Source: FEN-1297 sp964498065 (GTDB lineage Bacteria; Bacteroidota; Ignavibacteria; Ignavibacteriales; Ignavibacteriaceae). Taken from it: a stretch of 64,000 nt of DNA. Of the stretch, positions 18,390 to 26,948 are shown piece by piece. The position numbers and the translations under genes were made by a program. Each line of letters opens with the position of its first letter. The stretch's first letter is position 1. The notes below the pieces were generated by a model. That model made no database searches. It had not been told where the DNA came from and worked only from the letters and a program-made list of their open reading frames with translations. Location of the stretch: the NCBI GenBank assembly GCA_964498065.1, contig CAZCFZ010000012.1:16598-80597 (forward strand), in the 5' to 3' direction.

Positions 18390-20242
18390 TGAAAACATAC
18401 TTAAGAATATTAAAATACGTAAAGCCTTATTGGAAGCATTTGATTGTCTCTGTAGTATGCACAATGTTATATGCGTTGCTAAACGGTATGTCGGTTTATC
18501 TTACAATACCTTTACTCGATACGTTATTTCAGGAAAGTTCAAAACCGCAGACCGCTCAGCCGTCTGCAGTTGAAAAGGCTTCTCATCTTTTACCTGATTG
18601 GATAATTAATATTCAACATGATGTTGTTAATGCTTTTAATAATTTTGTGTTCAGCGGCAACAAGTTGGATGCTTTATTTAAAATTTGCCTTCTTGTTGTA
18701 TTTGCATTTGTATTGAAAAATATATTCGGATATCTTCAAGCATATTATCTTTCGTATGTTGAACAGGGCTCGATGAAGGACCTTCGCGACCATGCATATA
18801 AACACCTTCATGAACTTCCAATGAGCTATTTTAAGCAGGAACGGGTTGGAAATTTAATTTCCAGGTTGACTAATGATGTTAACGTGGTTCAAAATAGTAT
18901 TTCTGCAGCATTTCTGAATTTAATTAGAGAACCTTTAACCATTATTGTTTTTGTTGGAATAGCCTTAAGCATTAGCTGGCAGCTTACTCTTTTAGCTTTT
19001 GTAATTTTACCTTTCTCAATGTTTATTATCACCTGGATCGGAATAAAATTAAGAAAACACAGTACAAGAATTCAGGCTAAAATGGCTGACATAACCAGTA
19101 TTCTTCAAGAGACAATTTCAGGGGTGAAGATCGTTAAAGCTTTCAGTATGGAGAATTATGAAAATAAAAAATTTACTGAAGAGACAAATAACTTTTTTAA
19201 AATGATGCTTCGCATTGTAAGAATTCGAAATGCGTCTTCCCCTATAACAGAAACATTAAGCGTGATTGTCGGTGCGGTGATTATTTATTACGGCGGCGTA
19301 TTAGTTCTTCAATATAATGCATTAAAAGCAAGTGAGTTTTTAGGTTTTCTATTTGCAATTTTCCAGTTGATGCCTCCCATAAAAGAATTGAGTACGGTTA
19401 ATAATCGTATTCAAGAATCCAGTGCCGCAGGGGATAGAATTTTTGAAATAATTGATACTCATCCCAACATACAGGATAAATCAGATGCTGCCCAGGTTAA
19501 TAAGTTTGATTATAATATTGAATTCAGCCACATAGATTTTCGTTATGAAGACTCTGATGAATTAGTTCTCAATGATATTGATTTTAGTGTTAACAAGGGT
19601 GAAATTATTGCTTTGGTTGGGCCGAGCGGCGGCGGAAAATCAACCTTGGTTGATCTTATCCCCAGATTTTACGACCCGGCCGGCGGACGAATTTTAATTG
19701 ATAATAAAGATATTAAAGATATTAAAATTCAAGATCTTCGCTCTTTAATGGGAATAGTAACGCAGGAAACATTTTTATTTAATGAGTCAATAAAGAATAA
19801 TATCGCCTATGGATTAGGCGATTATCCCATGGAAAAAATTATTGAGGCGGCAAAAACAGCAAACGCTCATAATTTCATTATCGACCTGCCTGATGGTTAT
19901 GAAACAATTATCGGAGAAAGAGGATTAAAAATTTCCGGCGGGCAAAGGCAAAGAATTTCTATTGCCAGAGCTATTGTTAAAAATCCCGAAATAATGATTT
20001 TTGACGAAGCAACCTCAGCTTTAGATAATGAATCCGAGCTGCTCGTACAGGAAGCAATAGAAAGAATGATGAAAAACCGCACGACATTTGTAATCGCACA
20101 TCGATTAAGTACAATTAGAAATGCAACAAAGATTATCGTTATTGATAGGGGTAAAATCGTTCAAATAGGAACGCACGATGAGTTGATCCGGGATGTAAAC
20201 GGGTTATACCGTAAATTTTACGAAATGCAGTTTAGGGATTGA
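18389..20242 (+). CDS. MsbA-like ABC exporter (permease-ATPase fusion)
   Basis: A 617-residue half-transporter. Six helices lie in residues ~15-330 and the nucleotide-binding domain follows, with Walker A GPSGGGKST (~412-420), signature SGGQRQR (~516), Walker B IMIFDEATSALD (~535) and the H-loop His in VIAHRL. This is the layout of lipid flippase MsbA and related multidrug exporters. The start is GTG 18389, sharing its G with the TAG of the lipoprotein gene. Its place next to an O-antigen ligase-like gene favours lipid A or glycolipid transport across the inner membrane, but a drug exporter cannot be excluded. Confidence 0.88.
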   Translation: MKTYLRILKYVKPYWKHLIVSVVCTMLYALLNGMSVYLTIPLLDTLFQESSKPQTAQPSAVEKASHLLPDWIINIQHDVVNAFNNFVFSGNKLDALFKICLLVVFAFVLKNIFGYLQAYYLSYVEQGSMKDLRDHAYKHLHELPMSYFKQERVGNLISRLTNDVNVVQNSISAAFLNLIREPLTIIVFVGIALSISWQLTLLAFVILPFSMFIITWIGIKLRKHSTRIQAKMADITSILQETISGVKIVKAFSMENYENKKFTEETNNFFKMMLRIVRIRNASSPITETLSVIVGAVIIYYGGVLVLQYNALKASEFLGFLFAIFQLMPPIKELSTVNNRIQESSAAGDRIFEIIDTHPNIQDKSDAAQVNKFDYNIEFSHIDFRYEDSDELVLNDIDFSVNKGEIIALVGPSGGGKSTLVDLIPRFYDPAGGRILIDNKDIKDIKIQDLRSLMGIVTQETFLFNESIKNNIAYGLGDYPMEKIIEAAKTANAHNFIIDLPDGYETIIGERGLKISGGQRQRISIARAIVKNPEIMIFDEATSALDNESELLVQEAIERMMKNRTTFVIAHRLSTIRNATKIIVIDRGKIVQIGTHDELIRDVNGLYRKFYEMQFRD

Positions 20243-20245
20243 AAA

Positions 20246-22306
20246 ATGAAAGCTTCGGATAATCAAATTAAAATAATTGACAGAACGATCTTTTTCTTTT
20301 TTATGTTATTTGTACTCAGCCTTACGAATTCCATATTTGTAAATCAAATTGGTTATTTCGGAGCTCTGTTTTTCATTCTTGTAAGGTTTGCCTTAACAAA
20401 GGAAAACCAATTTAAACATACAGGCATGGAATTAGCATTTATATGGTTTCTTAGCGCTGAATTATTGTCCGCTGTTTTTTCAGGAAATAATCCCCAGGCA
20501 TATTTGTACTTTTCAAAACGTGCGCTGTTAATTCCGCTGGTTTATACTTCTATAATTGCCGCAACCGATTTTAAGAGAATAAAAACATATTTTTATTTTT
20601 ATATCGGCGCTTCTTTAATTTCTATATTAATATATCTGTTTTTTGCATATAGATATTATATATATAGCCTTTATAATTTACGGCAATCCGGTCCCTCGAT
20701 ATTTGAATATCCTATTACCGCCGGAGAAATAACCAGCTTTACGGTATTGTTTTTATTTGCGTTTGCAATAAATGAGAGGGTAAAACTAAAAAATAGAATA
20801 TTATTAATATTAGGTTTTTTAGTCTCTCTTCTTGCTTTAATTTCCACATATAAACGAACCACCTGGATTGGTGTTGGAGCCGGAATACTAGTTATTTTAC
20901 TTATGAAAAAGCAATGGAAAAGCGTTGCTGTTATTTGCTTGATAGTTGCAGCTATGTTCATTATTTCTAAAAACGAAAGCAAATATGAAGTTTACAGTTT
21001 AAATAATTCAGGTCTTAAAAAAGAATATTCGGTTAATACTGCAGGCAGAGCCAAGAATGTTTTTACAGAAGGCAACAAAGAATATGTATCCGATTTTAAC
21101 GATGGCATTTTGGTATACAAAGGAGAAAAGTTGTTAAGAAAAATAAAAACTCCTGCACCGATTACCGGCTTAAAAAAATGGATGGAAAATTATTATATCG
21201 CTTCATCTATTGAAACAAGATTTTTCCTTTTACAAAAAGTTAAGAATAACTTCGATTTTAAAAAAGAATTTATTACTGCAGGTTTTACGTATTCGTATAC
21301 GATTGCGAATAAATATTTATATGTAGATGATATAGACAGCGGCATTACCATATTTAAAAATCCGTCGAACTTAAACGACACCGTTAGATATAAATGGCTT
21401 AAAGGATATTCGAATATTTACGTCGACTCGAGTAAAATGGTTTTATTTAAACTGCCGAATATCGTATCTGTTGTTGCTTTAAAAAACGGGCTGCCGGAAC
21501 AAAAGGTAATTAACTATACCGATAAGGTTCGTATTGATCATATCTTTTATATTAACAATAAAATCTTTGTTTCCGATCAAAAAGGTTTAAAGCTTTTTGC
21601 AGTGGATACTTCAAAATTAATTTTACTGGACAGCCTTCGTTCCCCCAAGAGACTTTTTACATGGAAATTTACAAACAACCGTTTGTTCGCGGTAAATTCA
21701 GACGGTTATTTTTATGAGTTTAAATATCCTGTTGAAGATAAAATTAAAATTATACTAAGGGCAAAATTAAGCTCGGAACCAACGGCTATCGATAATAATG
21801 ACGACAGCATGTTTTTTACATTCGTTAAAAGAAGCAGACTTTTAAGTATATTCGATTTTTACAACCATTCTAATATTATCAGAATTGAACTATGGGAAGC
21901 AGGCTTTAAGATGTTTCGTGCTCATCCGGTATTCGGTGTCGGCGATATCGATCTAAGTAATTTATTTAGAAAATATAAGCATAATTATGAAAAAGAAATT
22001 CAAGGACACATGCATAATAATTTCGTCCACGAATTAGTTATACTGGGATTATTCGGATTCTTCGCTTTTTGCTATATGATCTTTAAAATGATAAAAATTG
22101 ATTTAAAAATCTTTAAAGAAGCTGCAGGCAAGCCGTTCTTTTCTTCTTATGCGCTGGGTGTATTGGGCTGTGTGGGAGCTTTCCTTGTTTCAGGATTAAC
22201 CGAATATAATTTCGGCGATCAGGAGATAATTACCTTAGTGTGGTTCACATTCGGATTTAATTTGGCATTGTATTATTTGTTTACAAACAAGTCGGATGTA
22301 AAATGA
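20246..22306 (+). CDS. O-antigen ligase/polymerase-like protein with inserted propeller-like domain
   Basis: A 686-residue membrane protein. Residues 1-~240 are hydrophobic helices in the WaaL/Wzy style. Residues ~553-575 carry the ligase-family motif (FRAHPVFGVGDIDL), followed by the conserved HMHNNFVHELVILGLFG loop and final helices. Between them, residues ~245-545 form a large polar insertion with repeats such as YVSDFNDGILVY, YLYVDDIDSGITIF, IFVSDQKGLKLF and LFAVNSDGYFYEF, which resemble LVIVD/WD40-type beta-propeller blades. In usual ligases this region is a short periplasmic loop. The start is ATG 20246, three bases after the ABC exporter stop. Linking of O-antigen or another glycan to its acceptor is inferred; the role of the insert is unknown. 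Confidence 0.75.
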   Translation: MKASDNQIKIIDRTIFFFFMLFVLSLTNSIFVNQIGYFGALFFILVRFALTKENQFKHTGMELAFIWFLSAELLSAVFSGNNPQAYLYFSKRALLIPLVYTSIIAATDFKRIKTYFYFYIGASLISILIYLFFAYRYYIYSLYNLRQSGPSIFEYPITAGEITSFTVLFLFAFAINERVKLKNRILLILGFLVSLLALISTYKRTTWIGVGAGILVILLMKKQWKSVAVICLIVAAMFIISKNESKYEVYSLNNSGLKKEYSVNTAGRAKNVFTEGNKEYVSDFNDGILVYKGEKLLRKIKTPAPITGLKKWMENYYIASSIETRFFLLQKVKNNFDFKKEFITAGFTYSYTIANKYLYVDDIDSGITIFKNPSNLNDTVRYKWLKGYSNIYVDSSKMVLFKLPNIVSVVALKNGLPEQKVINYTDKVRIDHIFYINNKIFVSDQKGLKLFAVDTSKLILLDSLRSPKRLFTWKFTNNRLFAVNSDGYFYEFKYPVEDKIKIILRAKLSSEPTAIDNNDDSMFFTFVKRSRLLSIFDFYNHSNIIRIELWEAGFKMFRAHPVFGVGDIDLSNLFRKYKHNYEKEIQGHMHNNFVHELVILGLFGFFAFCYMIFKMIKIDLKIFKEAAGKPFFSSYALGVLGCVGAFLVSGLTEYNFGDQEIITLVWFTFGFNLALYYLFTNKSDVK

Positions 22307-22411
22307 AAAAATTTTTTATTTTTGTACCGAATACATTTTCGAAAGGTGCTTTTTAATACACTAATGATTTTATATAACTTTATTGTATCGATATTTACAT
22401 GGAGACTTTAG

Positions 22412-23917
22412 ATGAAATCAGAAGAAAACCAATTAATAAATAAAAAAATCGATGAACTTTCCTCGTCTATGAATTATGAGATATCAGAAGCTGCGATAAT
22501 TCTTGCGGCCGGACACGGAAAAAGAATTAAATCTCAAAAATCGAAAATGCTCCATAAAATTTGGGGCGTAACCACCGTTGAACGGGTTTATAACGCCTGC
22601 AGGAGTGGAATTAAAGATATAAATATAATTCTGGTTATCGGAATTAAAGCTGAGGATGTTATAGACGTAGTAGGAAAAAGAAAATCCACATTATATGCAT
22701 ACCAGGCAGATCAAAACGGTACCGGTCATGCCGTTCAAGTAGCACTTACAAAAATTGACAATAAACTGTTTGACGGGATAGTATACGTTCTTCCCGGTGA
22801 TATGGGATTAATTGATTCTGCGACAATGTTGCGTTTTAGGGAAGAATTCATGAAAACAAACAGCGATATGATGGTACTTACAGGAATTTTTGAGGGGAAT
22901 GCTGAGGAAAATTCTTACGGCAGAATTATAAGAGTTAAACCAAATGATATAGACGGAAATTCTTCGGGTAACGATAAAGGTAAAGTAATTGAAATTATGG
23001 AATACAAGGACATACTTTCCTTGCTCGACGATAAACCTTACAAAGTTATTTACAATAACAGAACATATGCATACACAAAAAAAGAATTAATAGAAAACAC
23101 CGAGTTTAATTCGGGTGTTTATGCGTTCAAGTATAAAAAACTCATCGAGCTGATTAACTTAATTTCTTCGGATAATGCACAGAATGAAATTTATATAACC
23201 GATTTAATCTCATTATTTAACAAAAAAGGATATTCGGTTACGGCAATCAGTCCGCTTGCGCAGTATGTAGTAATGGGCTTCAACAATAAGTCCGTATTAA
23301 AAGAAATGGAGGCTGTTGCAAGAAAGCAAGTTTATGAAAAATTAAAAGATATAATTGTAATTGATGACCCGGATGATTTTTTTATAGAAGATGGAGTGGT
23401 TGAAAATATTATTGAAATGGATAAAAAAAATATTCCTCTCGATATAAGGATTGGAAAAGGTGTACATATCGGTAAAGGTGTTAAGTTAAATTATAATTTA
23501 GAACTCGAGAGAAATGTCTATATAAAAGGCAATATTCAATTTGGCAAGAGTGTAATGGTTCGTCAAAATGTACACCTTTCTTGTTTTGACCAACAAATTT
23601 TTAAGATTGGCAATGATGTAGAAATTCTTTCCGGAGACATTATCAAAGGCAATATTGTTATCGGCGACTATTCAAGAATTGAATCCAGCGTTAATATGAC
23701 CGGGAGCGATGAGTATCCTTTAAGGATTGGCAAGAATGTATTAATAAAAGGTACAAGCTATATTTTCGGATCCGTTATTGAAGATGATGTACATATTGAA
23801 CATAGTGTTATTATCAAAAAGAGAGTAGATAAATTAATTAAAAGAGACGGTTCGGTTCAGCCGATTAGATTTTACCTTCCCATGCCCGAAGGAATTGATG
23901 CGGTTGAGGAATTATAA
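22412..23917 (+). CDS. GlmU-like nucleotidyltransferase with left-handed beta-helix
   Basis: A 501-residue protein. The N-terminal half is an NTP-transferase domain (LAAGHGKRIKSQKSK, QNGTGHAVQ, LPGDMG, NEIYITDL), close to the GlmU uridylyltransferase, but the P-loop reads GHGKRI where GlmU has GTRM and the usual Pro-Lys is Ser-Lys. The C-terminal half (~340-480) shows hexapeptide repeats of a left-handed beta-helix (IGKGVHIGKGV, IGDYSRIESSV). I cannot find the acetyltransferase landmarks GNFVEVKN or N-x-GAG, so it may be a sugar-1-phosphate nucleotidyltransferase rather than a bifunctional GlmU. ATG 22412 follows a GGAGA ribosome site. Confidence 0.75.
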   Translation: MKSEENQLINKKIDELSSSMNYEISEAAIILAAGHGKRIKSQKSKMLHKIWGVTTVERVYNACRSGIKDINIILVIGIKAEDVIDVVGKRKSTLYAYQADQNGTGHAVQVALTKIDNKLFDGIVYVLPGDMGLIDSATMLRFREEFMKTNSDMMVLTGIFEGNAEENSYGRIIRVKPNDIDGNSSGNDKGKVIEIMEYKDILSLLDDKPYKVIYNNRTYAYTKKELIENTEFNSGVYAFKYKKLIELINLISSDNAQNEIYITDLISLFNKKGYSVTAISPLAQYVVMGFNNKSVLKEMEAVARKQVYEKLKDIIVIDDPDDFFIEDGVVENIIEMDKKNIPLDIRIGKGVHIGKGVKLNYNLELERNVYIKGNIQFGKSVMVRQNVHLSCFDQQIFKIGNDVEILSGDIIKGNIVIGDYSRIESSVNMTGSDEYPLRIGKNVLIKGTSYIFGSVIEDDVHIEHSVIIKKRVDKLIKRDGSVQPIRFYLPMPEGIDAVEEL

Positions 23918-23940
23918 TTACTGAGGGACATAAACTAAAA

Positions 23941-23965
23941 AGGCTCTTTAAATGATAAAGAGCCT
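23941..23965 (-). terminator. Terminator hairpin between the GlmU-like gene and rpsT
   Basis: A perfect 10-bp stem (AGGCTCTTTA/TAAAGAGCCT) with a 5-base loop. On the minus strand it is followed by TTTTTAGTTT, so it ends rpsT transcription; on the plus strand the following TTATAT is weaker. It may work in both directions between the convergent genes. Confidence 0.8.
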
Positions 23966-23999
23966 TATATGACACAAGGGTAAGTTAGCGTTTTAAAAA

Positions 24000-24263
24000 C
24001 TATTTGGCAGCTTGTAAACTATTTAAATGCTTTGTTAATGAAGCTTTTTTTCTTGAAGCAGTATTCGAATGAATTTTACCTTTTGCAGCACTTCTATCTA
24101 GTAAAGCTACGGCTTCCTTATATAATTTTTCGGCTTGTTCCTTTTCATTTGCAGCAATTGCCTTTTTCACTGTGGTCTTAATTCTCGATTCAACAATCTT
24201 ATTTATTTCTCTTTTACGTGCATTCGTTCTAATTCTTTTCTTAGCCGATTTGTGACTTGCCAT
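24000..24263 (-). CDS. rpsT: 30S ribosomal protein S20
   Basis: An 87-residue, very basic protein with the S20 signature: MASHKSAKKRIRTNARKRE at the start, followed by long helices and the KGKIHSNTASRKKASL region near the end. It binds 16S rRNA in the small subunit. The length is standard. It is a single gene on the minus strand between two plus-strand genes, with its own terminator at 23941-23965. Start ATG 24261-24263, stop TAG. Confidence 0.97.
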   Translation of the reverse strand: MASHKSAKKRIRTNARKREINKIVESRIKTTVKKAIAANEKEQAEKLYKEAVALLDRSAAKGKIHSNTASRKKASLTKHLNSLQAAK

Positions 24264-24395
24264 ATTTAGAAAACCTTTAAATAGATATTAAAAAATTGAC
24301 CCTAAATATAGATATTCGGCAGTTTGATGTCAAATCTAAGTTTATTAATTTTACTTTCTGTTATTATTTTGAAGTTCAAAATATTCTTAGAATCT

Positions 24396-25034
24396 ATGCT
24401 AAAAATCAACGAAATATACTATTCAATTCAGGGTGAAAGCTCTAAAGCAGGTTTACCCTGTGTTTTTGTGAGACTTACTTATTGCAATTTGCGCTGTACT
24501 TATTGCGATACCGAATATGCATTTTATGATGGAAAAGACTTAAGTATTGATGAAATTATTGAGAAGATCAACAAATTTGATTGTAGATTAGTTGAGATAA
24601 CCGGCGGTGAACCGCTGGTTCAAAAAGAAAGCTTAGAATTAATGAAAGTTTTTTGTGATAAAGGTTTTACGGTAATGCTGGAAACCGGAGGAAGTCTTTC
24701 GATAAAAGAAGTTGACCCGCGGGTCAAAATTATTATGGACTTAAAATGTCCCTCAAGCGGAATGTTAAAAAAGAATCTTTATAGCAACTTAGATTACTTG
24801 AAATCTGATGATGAAGTTAAGTTCGTTATTGGAAGTAGAGAAGATTATGTCTGGACAAAAGATATTTTAGAAAAGTATGATATTGCTTCCAAGTGTGAAG
24901 TTCTTTTCTCCGTAGTATTCGGAAAACTTGAGCCGGTTAAGTTAGTTGAATGGATTTTGGAAGATAAACTTAATGTAAGATTTCAATTACAAATGCATAA
25001 ATTTATTTGGGAACCAACTGCTAAAGGAGTGTAA
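24396..25034 (+). CDS. queE: 7-carboxy-7-deazaguanine synthase (radical SAM)
   Basis: A 212-residue radical SAM enzyme that converts 6-carboxytetrahydropterin to 7-carboxy-7-deazaguanine in queuosine/preQ0 synthesis. It begins MLKINEIYYSIQGES, the normal QueE start, and has the CX3CX2C cluster motif in YCNLRCTYCDTEY. EITGGEPL is the GGE SAM-binding motif. An in-frame ATG at 24324 would add 24 hydrophobic residues foreign to the family, so I prefer 24396. The stop overlaps the queD start by one base (TAATG), giving translational coupling. Confidence 0.92.
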   Translation: MLKINEIYYSIQGESSKAGLPCVFVRLTYCNLRCTYCDTEYAFYDGKDLSIDEIIEKINKFDCRLVEITGGEPLVQKESLELMKVFCDKGFTVMLETGGSLSIKEVDPRVKIIMDLKCPSSGMLKKNLYSNLDYLKSDDEVKFVIGSREDYVWTKDILEKYDIASKCEVLFSVVFGKLEPVKLVEWILEDKLNVRFQLQMHKFIWEPTAKGV

Positions 25035-25447
25035 TGAAAATAGCAAAAGAATTTAATTGGGAAATGGGTCACCGGCTGCCGGAACATTTCGGCAAATGTA
25101 AAAATATTCACGGTCATTCTTACAAAATGCTAGTGGAGATTGAAGGTGATGTAATGGAAAACGGAATGGTAATGGATTACTATCATCTTAAAGATGTAAT
25201 TGAGCCCTTAATTGAAAAAATGGATCATGCCTTTCTGGTATACAAAGAAGATAAAAAAGTAATCAAATTTTTAGAAGATATGAATTCAAAAAGAGTAGTG
25301 GTTGATTTCCAATCTACTGTAGAAAATATTACAAGATATTTCTTAACTGAAATAAAGAAAGCAAAATTTCCTTCCAACGTACATAAAGTAAAAATACGTG
25401 TATGTGAGACACCGGATGATTACGCCGAAGAAGAAATTTCATTATAG
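25034..25447 (+). CDS. queD: 6-carboxytetrahydropterin synthase
   Basis: A 137-residue enzyme of the QueD/PTPS family, making 6-carboxytetrahydropterin from dihydroneopterin triphosphate. The zinc-binding histidines and catalytic Cys appear in MGHRLPEHFGKCKNIHGHSYK, with the family segments GMVMDYYHLK and LDHAF-like MDHAF and a late ENITRYF. The AAAGGAGTG ribosome site lies within the end of queE at 25023-25031. It supplies the substrate for the preceding QueE. Confidence 0.93.
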   Translation: MKIAKEFNWEMGHRLPEHFGKCKNIHGHSYKMLVEIEGDVMENGMVMDYYHLKDVIEPLIEKMDHAFLVYKEDKKVIKFLEDMNSKRVVVDFQSTVENITRYFLTEIKKAKFPSNVHKVKIRVCETPDDYAEEEISL

Positions 25448-25473
25448 TAATTAAAAAATAAAGGGGGTTATTA

Positions 25474-26004
25474 ATGATAAAAGATTCTATAATTCCTGTC
25501 GAAGTAATTTCGAAGAAAATTTACTTGATCAGGGGCAATAAAGTTATGCTTGATTCCGACCTTGCAGAATTATATGGAGTTGAAACACGAGTATTAAAAC
25601 AAGCAGTTAGAAGAAATATTGAGCGTTTTCCATCTGATTTTATGTTCCAGTTAGCTAAGGACGAATGGAATAAGCTTATCACAATTTGTGATAACCTGGG
25701 TAATTTAAAATATAGTCCGTCAACCCCTTTTGTTTTTACTGAGCAGGGAGTGGCAATGTTGTCGGGGATTCTAAATAGTAAGCGGGCAATACAAGTAAAT
25801 ATTGCAATAATGAGAGCTTTTGTACAGTTAAGAAAATTCTTGCAAAGTAATGAAGAACTTAGCCGCAAACTTAAAAAACTTGAACATGAAACTAAGAAAC
25901 GGTTTAGTGAACATGAAGAAAAAATTCAACTTATTTTTGAAGCGATAAAAGAATTAATTACTGAAAAGGAAAAACCAAAGAATCCAATTGGTTTTAAAGT
26001 ATAA
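25474..26004 (+). CDS. ORF6N domain DNA-binding protein
   Basis: A 176-residue protein. Residues ~5-120 form an ORF6N domain (IPVEVISKKIYLIRGNKVML, LAELYGVETRVLKQAVRRN, FPSDFMFQL, FTEQGVAMLSGIL), followed by a charged coiled-coil-like tail. ORF6N domains occur in phage and mobile-element proteins and in stand-alone chromosomal copies, and are thought to bind DNA. It has its own strong AAGGGGG ribosome site and sits between queD and truA in the same direction, so it seems to have been inserted in or co-opted by this tRNA-modification operon. No other mobile gene is near. Confidence 0.88.
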   Translation: MIKDSIIPVEVISKKIYLIRGNKVMLDSDLAELYGVETRVLKQAVRRNIERFPSDFMFQLAKDEWNKLITICDNLGNLKYSPSTPFVFTEQGVAMLSGILNSKRAIQVNIAIMRAFVQLRKFLQSNEELSRKLKKLEHETKKRFSEHEEKIQLIFEAIKELITEKEKPKNPIGFKV

Positions 26005-26018
26005 AGGGATTATTAATA

Positions 26019-26819
26019 TTGGCAAGATTTAAACTTTACATAGAATACGACGGCACACGCTACAGCGGCTGGCAAAAGCAGCAAAATGCTAAATCAATCC
26101 AAGGAATATTACTTAGAACTGCCGGTGAAATATTTAAAGATTCAAAGTATGATATTCAAGGTTCCGGAAGAACAGACAGCGGTGTGCATGCGTTATGCCA
26201 GACTGCTCATCTGGAAATAAAAACAATGCTTGCCCCTGAAATCATCAAATTGAAGTTTAATGATAATCTTCCTTATGACATAAACATCCTGGAAGTTGAA
26301 AAAGCCAGTCCAAAGTTTCATGCCCGCCATGATGCAATTTCAAGAAGCTATATTTACCAAATATCAAAAAGAAGGACAGCCTTCGGGAAAAACTACGTCT
26401 GGTGGATTAAGGATAACTTGAACTTTGACAACATGAAATCTGCATCTGAACTTTTTATCGGCATGCATGATTTTTCTTCATTTTCCGATGAAGACAAAGA
26501 GGAGAAATCGACTAAAGTTTTGATTAATAATTTCCAAATGAAAGAAGATGAAGATTTAATTCTCATCAGGATATCAGGTTCTCACTTCCTTTGGAAGATG
26601 GTTAGAAGAATAGTCGGAGTTTTAGTTGAAGTTGGAAGAGGAAGAAAAAATCAATCGGATATTAACTTTTACTTAAATAATAAGACTAATGAACCTGCCA
26701 AATATACTGCCCCGCCCTCAGGGTTATTTTTAGAACAGGTAATTTATCCCGGCGATAAAATGAACTACGAATTAAAACCTGTTTTCCCTGTGCATCAAAG
26801 ACTCTTTAGAAAAAGATAA
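26019..26819 (+). CDS. truA: tRNA pseudouridine(38-40) synthase
   Basis: A 266-residue TruA that isomerises uridines 38-40 in the tRNA anticodon arm. Catalytic Asp53 is in the conserved GSGRTDSGVHA motif. FHARHDAISRSYIYQI and the final GLFLEQVIYP fit the family. The start is TTG 26019 with AAAGGGA eight bases upstream, which gives the normal N-terminus MARFKLYIEYDGT. It follows ORF6N by 14 bases, so it is probably co-transcribed with the queuosine genes. Confidence 0.95.
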   Translation: MARFKLYIEYDGTRYSGWQKQQNAKSIQGILLRTAGEIFKDSKYDIQGSGRTDSGVHALCQTAHLEIKTMLAPEIIKLKFNDNLPYDINILEVEKASPKFHARHDAISRSYIYQISKRRTAFGKNYVWWIKDNLNFDNMKSASELFIGMHDFSSFSDEDKEEKSTKVLINNFQMKEDEDLILIRISGSHFLWKMVRRIVGVLVEVGRGRKNQSDINFYLNNKTNEPAKYTAPPSGLFLEQVIYPGDKMNYELKPVFPVHQRLFRKR

Positions 26820-26948
26820 AGCGTACTTTATTTACCCGTTGTTCGAAAGTGATATCAAACAAACAATTCAAATTTCTTATAACTTAAGTTTATTCAAATT
26901 TTTAAATAAATAGTCCATACAAAAACAAAATAATTTTGGAGTACAAAA

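Noticed and set aside
24264..24395. Possible preQ1 riboswitch before queE
   Set aside because: I looked for the short pseudoknot motif of preQ1 riboswitches and did not find it.
25521..25868. 115-residue antisense frame inside the ORF6N gene
   Set aside because: A mirror of a well-supported domain protein; composition and lack of signals argue against a gene.
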